Of a DNA stretch of 64,000 bases, positions 25,765 to 35,178 are shown one piece after another. The position numbers and the translations under genes are program-made. The stretch is from NCBI RefSeq assembly GCF_030253575.1, contig NC_080564.1:28484561-28548560 (forward strand), in the 5' to 3' direction. How positions within the stretch are numbered: position 1 is the stretch's first letter; the number at the start of each line of letters is the position of its first letter. The DNA comes from Rhododendron vialii. Lineage: Eukaryota > Streptophyta > Magnoliopsida > Ericales > Ericaceae. The notes under the pieces were generated by a model that was given only the letters and a program-made list of their open reading frames with translations, was not told the origin of the DNA and did not search any database.

Positions 25765-25950
25765 CAACTAGGGATGGTGCTGTGCAGTGATGTGCGTAGC
25801 ACCGTGCTACGCACCTCCGAGCCGCCAGATTGTGTATCTGACAGTTCTGATTTCATCTCAACAATGAACGACTCTTAATCGTTGATTGCAGAAATGAGAT
25901 CCGAGCCGTCGAATGCATTATCCGATGGCTCGAAGGTGTGCAGCACGATA
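25765..25950. repeat. Small foldback repeat
   Basis: The left side GTGCTGTGCAGTG...CCGAGCC and the right side GGCTCGAAGGTGTGCAGCAC are inverted complements. A perfect inner palindrome (TGCGTAGCACGGTGCTACGCA-like) lies near 25790. It is a probable MITE of unknown family. Confidence 0.5.
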
Positions 25951-27312
25951 CCAACTCAAAGTCCGGAGAATAGAGTCTCTTGGGGTGCCAAAATGAAGTC
26001 TTTACTAGCTACTTAAGCCAAAGGGGACTTTATTTAAAGGTTCTCTTGGAGATGCTCTTAGGTTAATTGAGTATGGCTTGCCCCCACATATGGCTAATAG
26101 CTTAGATCTGTTTGGAATCGAAATCATTAACGTAAGGGCAAATTTCACTTACCTCCCCTGAGGTTTCTGACAATTACAGACACCTCCCCTCAGGTTACTG
26201 AAATTGCACTTACCTCCCTTGTCAGGGTTAACAGGTAACAGAACCTGTAACGACCCTGAATTTTGGTCTATAAAAATTTCGTTAAAAATTTGAATTTTAT
26301 TTAATTTACTTATTTTCTTTTGAGTGACTATATGTTTTCTTGTAAAATTCGTTGTAGTTAGATTTTGGTCTCAACTAGAAACCCTACTTGGCCAATTTGG
26401 TTAATTTCCAACCGACTACTTGGAGGAACCAAGCAACCGACTTACCTAGTTACTAGATGAACCTTTTGAACCTTTTGCCTTTGCCCATTGGTCCATGATG
26501 GTTAGGGTAATCTTTGTCCATTGGACAATAGGCCCCCCATTTAAATATTTTGGTAAAGTACAAAATATAGTATTTTAATGGTTTATAAAACATGTGCTAG
26601 TACTTGTATGCTTTATTTATTGGGGATTCTTCCACCCCTCCATTATCCATTGGTTAATAACCACAAGGGTAATTTTTGTCCATTGGATAATAAACTTTTT
26701 ATTCCAAAAAGTACATGTAGTCTTTTTTTTTAAATATTATTTTAATGAAAGGTACTTGTACTCTTTTGTCCAATGGTTATTAACCGCAAGGGAAATCATT
26801 ATCCATTGGGTAATAACCATTAGGGAAGTTAGTAACCATTGGGTAATAACTCTTTTGACCAAAACAAAGTACCGATGTGACTAGTGAACCTTCCAAATAA
26901 AGTTGATTTGACTTGTACTTTATTATTATTTTAATGGGGAGAATCCTAGCATTTTTATTTAATTGGGGTACTTGGTACCACACCCATATTTAATATAGGG
27001 CTTTTGTCACATACTTTAAAAAGTACTCCTCGATTATTTTAATATAAAAGTTTTCCTTGTAGCTATTGTCCATTGGACAATAAAAGTTAGGGGATTTATT
27101 ATCCATTGGGTAAAAGCCCAAATCTTTTTCCTAAGTACTCCTATATTATTTTATATTGGGGTTTTGTACCCAATTGGATTAATTTATTGGGAAGTGTGAT
27201 CTACCTAGATTACAAAGTACCCTAGTTTATTTATTTAATCAACATGTGCCTAAATTGTAATTCTTTATTTGATATTTGATTTTGTGAATCTTGTACTTTC
27301 TTATTCTTCCTT

Positions 27313-27315
<3 letters not shown>

Positions 27316-27388
<73 letters not shown>
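27316..27388. repeat. (TA)n-(TG)n compound microsatellite
   Basis: About 20 TA dinucleotides run into about 15 TG dinucleotides, followed to about 27490 by GA-rich repeats (GAGAGAGGCCGAGAGAGG type). They lie in the U3 part of the LTR-like unit. Confidence 0.92.
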
Positions 27389-27391
<3 letters not shown>

Positions 27392-27970
27392 TGTACTTGA
27401 GAGGAGAGAGAGGCCGAGAGAGGGAGAGAGGAGAGAGAGGCCGAGAGAGAGGGAGAGGAGAGAGAGATAGGAGAGAGAGAGGGAGAGATTTTGTTGTACT
27501 TCCATGATCCTTCCTTGATCTTTCTCCAATCCTTGGTGAATCTTTCTTTCCTAACCAAACTTAACTTCCATTTGTACTTCTAGGATTTGTTCAAGACAAA
27601 TCTTGTACCCCTTGTCTCCTATCCTTCCAACAAATCTCCCATAGTTCAATCCAAGGACTAAACTAGCCTTGCAAGCTACCATATTAGGCCTTAGTCTTTT
27701 TATGCCTAATGACAACCTATGATGGACCTTTATGACATAATCCTAGCTTTTATTAGCCTTAGACCTTGACTACAAGCTAAACCTAGGTTATGACTACCTA
27801 AAAAGCCTAAGATCTTAGTTGATTACATAGCCTTACACCTAAGATTTAGATTGGACAAGCTATGACTTGGTTGAAAGGTTGATTTGATGACTTGATGGAG
27901 CAAAATCCATGGGAGATACAGAGAGAGAGAGGGCCGGCCATAGAGAGAGGGGGACAGCTAAGGTTTTGCC

Positions 27971-27979
27971 TATAAATAG
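27971..27979 (+). promoter_or_regulatory. TATA box of the solo LTR
   Basis: TATAAATAG is followed about 30 bp downstream by a sequence rich in C and T. This matches the usual position of an LTR promoter at the U3-R boundary. Confidence 0.5.
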
Positions 27980-28896
27980 CACCCCATGTTTCTCATTCAA
28001 CTCACACCTTCAAGCTTTGCTCTTCCTTCTCTCTAGAATTCTTTGTTTCTTTCTTTGTTCTTGTTAGTTCTTCCTTTGTTCTTGAGTGTTCTTGTGTTCT
28101 TCGAGAAACTCAACCTAAGCCGCCACTAAACCGCCACTCGACCACCCTATCGATCCAAAAGTAGTAGTAGTGTTAGTCAAGTAGAAGTTTCGAGAGAAAC
28201 CTTTCTCTTTCGAAGCTACCGGAGACCACCGTAGGAAGTTACTCCGTCCGACCACCGACGTACTTTCCGTAGCCGACTATCGCCAAGAAGTAAGGTAGAG
28301 TCCCTCGTCCACTAACTCAACGTATAACGTAGAACTGTATGTTGGAAAGTATAATGTAGAACCCCTTGACCCTAACTCTACGTATAGAACCGTATGATAT
28401 AAAGTAGGTTATCTTTATTTACGTACTTATCGTTTGAATTAGAAGTATTCGTATTTTGATCTTTAAGATAGTTATGAGTATGCGTACATGAATTGCTTGT
28501 ATTACTTGTGGTATGTGATAAAGCATAAGTGATTTCACTCCAAAGACGTCCGTACATGTGGCGTTGTGCTTTGAATAAAGCATAAGTGATACACTCCAAA
28601 GGCGTCCGTACATGTGGCGTTATGCTATAAATAATGATTGAGCGTGAATAGTAATATAGAATTGGATGATCTTGTTAGGATGATTCTTGCTTACGTTTGT
28701 CCTACCGCGGAGTCTTTGTATGTAAACGAGACACGATAACCGAGAAAATAGAAACATGACACCTAGGGTGTGGTTAATTAAAAGAAATGTTTTCCGAGGA
28801 AGGAAATATTTTTGAAACTACATAATGACCGATTTTGGGAGACATTATGTGAGTCGTGTGTAAAAGAAACGTTTGAAAAGGTTGAACTGTTATGAA

Positions 28897-30160
28897 AACC
28901 GCAACGTGGCCGGACTTGGTAGCCCGTTGTGTATGAAAACTCATAATGTGGCCGGACTTGGAAGCCCATTGCGTGGATTGTGAAAACCACAATGTGGCCG
29001 GACATGGTAGCCCATTGTGTGGTGTGTGTTTTGTGTGTGTTCCAATGGGATCCGGGAAAAACGGAACCATTGTGAGGTTGTGTGCCAATGGGAACCCGGC
29101 GCGGCGGAACCATTGTGAGGATACTCGGGAACCCGGCGCGGCGGAACCGAGGTAGGGTGTGTGTAGCTTGGTTATCCGCGGTACGGAGCCAATGCAAATA
29201 TTTTTGTGTGCCAATGGGAACCCGGCGCGGCGGAACCATTGTGAGGATACTTGGGAACCCGGCGCGGCGGAACCAAGGTAGGGTGTGTGTAGCTTGGTTA
29301 TCCGCGGTACGGAGCTAATGCAAATATTTTTGTGTGCCAATGGGAACCCGGCGCGGCGGAACCATTGTGAGGATACTTGGGAACCCGGCGCGGCGGAACC
29401 AAGGTTGGGTGTGTATGCTTGGTTATCCGCGGTACGGAGCCAATGCAAATATTTTTGTGTGCCAATGGGAACCCGGCGCGGCGGAACCATTGTGAGGATA
29501 CTCGGGAACCCGGCGCGGCGGAACCGAGGTAGGGTGTGTGTATGCTTGGTTATCCGCGGTACGGAGCCAATGCAAATATTTTTGTGTGCCAATGGGAACC
29601 CGGCGCGGCGGAACCATTGTGAGGATACTCGGGAACCCGGCGCGGCGGAACCGAGGTAGGGTGTGTGTAGCTTGGTTATCCGCGGTACGGAGCCAATGCA
29701 AATATTTTTGTGTGCCAATGGGAACCCGGCGCGGCGGAACCAAGGTTGGGTGTGTATGCTTGGTTATCCGCGGTACGGAGCCAATGCAAATATTTTTGTG
29801 TGCCAATGGGAACCCGGCGCGGCGGAACCAAGGTTGGGTGTGTAGCTTGGTTATCCGCGGTACGGAGCCAATGCAAATGATTTTGTAAAGTGTGTGGCTT
29901 GGTTATCTGCGGTATGGAGCCAATGCTAATGATTTTAAAAAGGTTGGGTGTGTAGCTTGGTTATCCGCGGTACGGAGCCAATGCAAACGATTTTGTAAAG
30001 TGTGTGGCTTGGTTATCTGCGGTATGGAGCCAATGCTAATGATTTTAAAAAGGTTGGGTGTGTAGCTTGGTTATCCGCGGTACGGAGCCAATGCAAATGA
30101 TTTTGAAAGTGTGTAGCTTGGTTATCCGCGGTACGGAGCCAATGCAAATGTTTTGTGTAA
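28897..30160. repeat. GC-rich minisatellite inside the LTR
   Basis: A first subarray (28897-29035) repeats GTGGCCGGACTTGGTAGCCC-type units. From about 29068 a longer unit recurs, built from TTGGTTATCCGCGGTACGG, an AATGCAAAT spacer, and one or two copies of GGAACCCGGCGCGGCGGAAC. The TTGGTTATCC motif occurs at 29168, 29294, 29419, 29546 and 29672 (period 125-127 bp), then at 29760 and 29847 (87-88 bp, lacking one sub-block). Shorter units of about 50-60 bp follow, to about 30130. Open frames on both strands here reflect the periodicity and are not genes. Confidence 0.93.
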
Positions 30161-31059
30161 ACAAATGATTTTTGAAAGGTTGTTTTGTAAATGAAAATGT
30201 TGACACGGTCTACGATGAGTCGCGTAGGAGAAACTCTGAAATCTTGGACACCAACGATAGTTGATTAATGAATGTGGATGTGTCATTGATTAACTGTGTA
30301 TATACTTATCATGTGGAAATTGATGTTGTATTATAGCTTGTTTATAAGTTATGGGTTAGCGGGTATGGGATTACTCTGCTGAGCTTTGTAGCTCACGGTG
30401 TTGCCTTTTGGTGACCCTGACATATTATATCGGTGGCGACGCTGGTATAATGTGTCAGATTTTGTAGATAATCAGGGTTAGCAGATCACCGTGGAGGCTT
30501 TGGAGCTGAGGAGCTGGCAAGAATAGAGGAGCTGAGGAGCTGTAGTTAGGAACCCTAGAATCCCCCTCCATTGGTGTAAAATATTGAACTCTTGTGAGAG
30601 TAGTTGTTGTAATAAGAGCCAGACTCCATTTGATTGTATCAATAAATTGTCTTCTTAACGTACCCAAAATTCAGGGCGTTATAGATTTTTATCAATAAAT
30701 TGTCTTCTTAACGTACCCAAAATTCGGGGCGTTACAGAACCTAACGGGGGAAGCAAAAATACTTATTTGCCCATGGTCTTATACTGAATAAAGAAAGCCG
30801 GATAAAAGAAGAAGGAAGAATAAAGAAAATGCAAAAAATAAAAGGGAAAAGTATACAGTGTTTCAGCTACCTACCCACCACGTGAAGTGTAGGGTTGTGA
30901 TGTGTAAGGGAAAAGTTTACATGTGCCGCGTGTTTTTTAGCTTTTTGAGACCGTTTGGGCCTCCAAACGAGCCTTTGAATCGTTTTTGGACTATTTTTGT
31001 TTCGCTTATAACTTTTCGTAGAAAACTCTGTTTCAGCCCATTCTTTTTTCAGAACTCTT

Positions 31060-32320
31060 GTTTTTGCCCCATTGACACACGCTTCTTTTCTCTCTGGACA
31101 CAACTTTCTCTCTAAAATCAAGTGTTCCAAATTACAATCCGTTTGAATGGGTGAGAAGATTTTATTTTATTTATCATTTAATTCTAAATGGTCATAATTA
31201 AATTTTGACTATAGGGCTCTCGTTAATTAACCCTAAGAAATTGTAGAATCAAATATCTCTTAGGACTAACCAACGAGAGCCTTAGAGTCAAAATTTAATT
31301 ATGACCCTTTAGAATTAAATGATCAGAAAAAAAAAATCTTCTCACCCATTCAAATGGATTGAAATTTGGAACACTTAATTTTTCAATCTGCAGTTTATAT
31401 ATTAAAAAATATGGTTAAAAAATTAAGTGTTCCAAATTTCAATTCGTTTGAACCGATAGAAAGATTTTAGTTTTCTAATCATTTATTCTAAATGGTCATA
31501 ATTAAATTTTGACTATAGGGCTCTCGTTGATTAACTCTAAGAAAATCGTAGAATCAAATATCTCTTAGGACTAACCAATGAGAGCCCTAGAGTCAAAATT
31601 TAATTATGACCTTTTAGAATTAAATGATAAAAAAAATAAAATCTTCTCACCCATTCAAACAGATTGAAATTTGGAACACTTAACCAAATTTAACGAAAAT
31701 AAATTAAGTGTTTCGAATTTCAATCCGTTTGAATGGGTGGGAAGATTTTATGTTTCTGATCATTTAATTCTAAAGGGTCATAATTAAATTTTGACTATAG
31801 GACTCTTGTTGGTAAGTCCTAAGAGATATTTGATTCAACGATTTTCTTAGGGTTAATCAACGAGAGCCCTATTGTCAAAATTTAATTATGACCTTTTAGA
31901 ATAAAATGATCAGAAAACTAAAATCTTTCTATCGGTTCAAACGAATTGATATTTAGAACACTTAATTTTTTAACCATATTTTTTAATATATAAACTGCAG
32001 GTTGAAAAATTAAGTGTTCCAAATTTCAATTCATTTGAATGGGTGAGAAGATTTTATTTTTCTGATCATTTAATTCTAAAAGGTCATAATTAAATTTTGA
32101 CTCTAAGGCTCTCGTTGGTTAGTCCTAAGAGATATTTGATTCTACGATTTCTTAGGGTTAATTAACGAGAGCCCTATAGTCAAAATTTAATTGTGACCCT
32201 TTAGAATTAAATGATAAATAAAATAAAATCTTCTCACCCATTCAAACGGATTGTAATTTGGAACACTTGATTTTAGAGAGAAAGCTGTGTCCGAAGAGAG
32301 AAGAAGCGTGTGTCAGTGGG
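31060..32320. repeat. Array of four tandem hairpin units
   Basis: Units of about 250 bp (near 31121-31374, 31427-31680, 31700-31956, 32010-32270) each form a hairpin. Arms run from GTTCCAAATTTCAATCCGTT through GGTCATAATTAAATTTTGAC, with a centre rich in CTTAGG. The whole array is itself roughly palindromic, with outer matches ACACGCTTCTT and AAGAAGCGTGT. It lies inside the 6.5-kb foldback element. Confidence 0.85.
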
Positions 32321-32656
32321 GCAAATTTTTATTGGTGGGAGGCACGGCACCACCTGGCAAATTCCACGTGTTGCCCTTGGGGCAACGAATAATTTCTCAA
32401 AGTTGAGCCAAGGGTAGATTTGTCATGGAAAAATGTCTTTATGCTGACATCATCACCTTTATTGCTTTTCCGTTACGTCAAACAAACGGATGGGCTGAAC
32501 TGCAGCCGACAGCTAAACCAGAGGGGAGGTAAGTGCAATTTCAGTAACTTGAGGAGAGGTGTCTGTAATTGTCAGAAACCTCAGGGGAGGTAAGTGAAAT
32601 TTGCCCTTAACGTAAATAGACAAACCAAACTATTAAATTTGGTTTTTAATATACTA

Positions 32657-33801
32657 AGGGGCTGTTTGATAAAACTGAAAACTGAAAGCTGAAAAATTAA
32701 GTACTGGAGACTGAATGTTGAAAATTTTAAGCTAAAAAGTTGTTTGATAAATATATTAAGTACTGAATTAAAAAAATGATGAATTAATTTTGTTCCAATT
32801 CTCTCTTAATTTACTAACAGTCATAATATACTTCTAGTAATGGTGGAGGTGGTGGTAGGAGCGGTGGTGTAGTGCTGGTAGTGGAGGTGGTCGTGGTGGT
32901 GGTAGGAGCGGTGGTGTAGTGCTGGTGGAGGTGGTGGTGGTAGGAGCGGTGGTAGGAGCGGTGGTGTAGTGCTGGTAGTGGTGGTGGTGGTGGTGGAGCG
33001 GTGGTGTAGTGCTGGTAGTGGTGGTGGTGGAGGAGTGGTGTGGTGTGTTGGAGTGGTGGTGGTGGTAGTGTAGTGATGGTAGTGGTGATGATGGCGGTGG
33101 AGGTGGTGAAGTGGTGGTAGGAGCGGTGGTGGTGGTGTAGTGATAGTAGTGGTGATGGTTGTGGTGGAATGGTGGTGGTGGTGGTGGAGTGGTGGTGGTG
33201 ATGTGGTGGTGGTGGTGGAGAAGTGGAAGTGGTGGTGGTGGAGTGGTGTAGGTGGTGGTGGTGGTGGTGGTGAAATGGTGGTAGGAGCGGTGGTGGTGGT
33301 GTAATGATGATGGTGGTGTTGGTGGAGCGGTCGTGGTGGAGTGGTGAAGCTGGTGGTGGTGGTAGTAGTGGAGGAAGTGGTGATGGTGGTGGAGTGGTGG
33401 AGTTGGTGGTGGTGATGTGGGGGTGGTGGTAGTGGTGGAGTGGTGGTGGTGGTGGTGGAGGAGTGGTGGTGGAGGGGTAGTGGTGGTGGTGTGGTGGTGT
33501 AGTGGTGGTGGTGATGGTGGTGGAGTGGTGGAGGTGGTGGTAATGGTGGTGGTGGAATGGTGGAGGTGTTGGTTTGAGTGGTTGTGGTGGTAGTTTGATA
33601 GTTGAATGTAAATATATAAAAATTCAGTCAAAATTAAGTAGCTCAAAGCTACTTAATTTTTTTCAACTTTTTGGACTATATTTTAAGTTGGTACTTAATT
33701 TGTTAAGCAATGTAAAATGTGGTTATCAAACCTACTGAATTACTTATTACTTAATTGATTCAGTTTTAAATGCTGAATTTAAATTATCAAACAAGCCCTA
33801 A
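32657..33801. mobile_element. hAT-like MITE carrying a (TGG)n-rich array
   Basis: The ends GGGCTGTTTGATAA and TTATCAAACAAGCCC are inverted complements, with further pairing between GAAAACTGAAAGCTG and AAATGCTGAATTT. The terminus resembles plant hAT-derived MITEs, but I find no matching 8-bp duplication. The centre is the simple-repeat array at 32838-33590. Confidence 0.6.
32838..33590. repeat. TGG/GTG-rich simple repeat array
   Basis: About 750 bp consists of variants of GGTGGTGGT with interspersed GGAGCGGTGGTGTAGTG phrases, and almost no C on this strand. The long minus-strand frame across it encodes only His/Thr/Pro/Ser runs and lacks any domain. I treat it as a repeat artefact, not a protein gene. 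Confidence 0.9.
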
Positions 33802-34983
33802 CACCGAGACCAAACTACACCACTACAAAATCAAACTAAACCATTCAGCTTGGACTGACTTCACGGTTTGATGATTCTTCTTTCTCAACCCTACAAAATG
33901 TGGTTAAAAGTTTGAAACATACGTATTTTAATTGATAGAGTTTTTTTTTTTTTTTTTTTGTATAACTGGACATCGATAGCAGCTTGCGCGTACTAATCTT
34001 AGAGCTCAAAGTGAGTGATAGATATAAACGTTTAGTGTGATTCCATTATTATTATTTTTTTGGTTGACAATGAGAATGGATGCGAGCTTGGAGAATAAAT
34101 CCCTTCTTGTTAAGTTCGTATACAACCCACACCTTTGAGTTTTTATTTATAAGAATTATTCACGGAATATACGAGGAATAATAAATAATTTATATAGGAA
34201 TTCAAAAAAAGTAAATAAAATATGAAACAAGAAAAGTTATTGATTCATGGATAAATCTTTGCTCGAGTCATTCATTCGCATTTAGAAGTTTATTTATGTC
34301 AGTAACGGCATTGTATTATTCTAAGTTAAATCTCTACGTGCTCATAGAACTTTGCTAAGGTTAATAATGCACTAGCGATGTTAAATTCGATAACTAAAAA
34401 GACCATTACACCCTCACTAATTATAGTTCAAATTGTATTGACCTACCCTTTCTTTATATTAACACGTATTGTACTAGTATTAATAACATGCACTTTTCTA
34501 TCCTTAAAGGTAATTTTCTCTATTAACATATCGTAAGTATAAAATTAATTTCATTGTTCAAATGCAAAAGTAATAGAAGCAATACTGAAAATTCAGACAT
34601 TTTTTTGTGTTTTCTTTATCGTTGGTGTACATTCTTTTGCTGGACCAGATATTTACTACTCCAGTACGTATTTCTCATTCATTCTCCTCATCTATACAAA
34701 AATCGAAATGGTAATGAATTTTGTTTGAGACCAAAAATGAGTAACTTAAAGACAAGATTTTATCTTACTTTCTTATCTAATTTTGTTCTCTACAAATCTG
34801 AGATTTAAACAAAAAAAATTTCAATATTTCTCGGTGATCTTGATGAGGAAAACAATGACAGAATAACATCTGGACCATGTTAGGAAAAACACACTACCAG
34901 GATTTTTTTATTTTTTTATTGTCAAGAAGTAATCGTAAAATTCATGTAAAAAGTAAACCAAGTTCGAAAAAGCTACACTAAAA

Positions 34984-35085
34984 TGTCTTTTTTCCTATTC
35001 AGAACATGCGACCTAGCTTGGATGACCTTCCACAATACCTGGCTTTAATTTCGGACTCACGTTGGAATGAGGATCTAAACATCCT
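34984..35085 (+). pseudogene. Fragment of the kinase last exon with its acceptor site
   Basis: This matches the intron 5 end and start of exon 6 of the kinase gene (about 19618-19715), including the polypyrimidine acceptor. It reads [16 protein letters not shown] and then WNEDLN. Homology stops abruptly on both sides: the upstream exons are absent and the rest of exon 6 is missing. Because intron sequence is retained, it comes from genomic duplication, not retroposition. It lies about 90 bp from the end of the intact PPR gene. The preceding 33802-34983 shows no gene. Confidence 0.9.
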
Positions 35086-35178
35086 TTCATGTCTAATTTA
35101 TGTGAAGGATATACCTATATATAAATATAAAACGAATTCACTTGCATATATCAATATATATGACAGGCTGCGAAGGGT

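Larger units (their letters stand above)
26246..30736 (+). mobile_element. 4.5-kb solo LTR (Ty3/gypsy, Del/Tekay-like termini)
   Basis: The unit begins TGTAACGACCC and ends GGGGCGTTACA (TG...CA), flanked by a 5-bp duplication GAACC at 26241-26245 and 30737-30741. This pattern and the TGTAACG terminus resemble long LTRs of Del/Tekay-type gypsy elements. No gag-pol coding sequence is found, so it is best read as a solo LTR left by recombination; a large non-autonomous element is the alternative. A TATA box (TATAAATAG, 27971-27979) is followed by a pyrimidine-rich leader, and AATAAA signals lie near the end, giving a U3-R-U5-like layout. The final stretch is duplicated with a 53-bp period (30638-30690 and 30691-30736). 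Confidence 0.75.
26136..32606. mobile_element. 6.5-kb composite foldback element, MULE-like, with nested LTR unit
   Basis: The ends GGGCAAATTTCACTTACCTC and its complement (GAGGTAAGTGAAATTTGCCC) continue with CCTGAGGTTTCTGACAATTA and its mirror. TTAACGTAA is duplicated exactly at 26127-26135 and 32607-32615. Without the nested LTR-like insertion (26246-30736) the element is about 2.0 kb. Its remaining interior is mostly an array of hairpin units at 31104-32276. No transposase is visible, so it must have been mobilised in trans. Confidence 0.88.

Noticed and set aside
28774-29888. Long overlapping frames on both strands with repeated RRVPIGTQKYLHWL or GNPARRNHCED peptides
   Set aside because: They come from the GC-rich minisatellite in the LTR unit. 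Several frames are open at once because the period is often close to a multiple of three.
26246-30736. A possible complete LTR retrotransposon with two LTRs
   Set aside because: Only one set of TG...CA ends with a 5-bp duplication is present, and no gag, protease, RT or integrase sequence is found. A solo LTR fits better.
23288-32276. Regularly spaced repeats that might suggest a CRISPR-like array
   Set aside because: The units are about 250-bp hairpins inside transposons in a plant genome, without short repeats and unique spacers.
32834-33646. A 270-codon minus-strand frame rich in His, Thr and Pro
   Set aside because: It is the translation of a TGG/GTG simple repeat with no domain, promoter or codon bias. 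Long open frames are expected in such an array.
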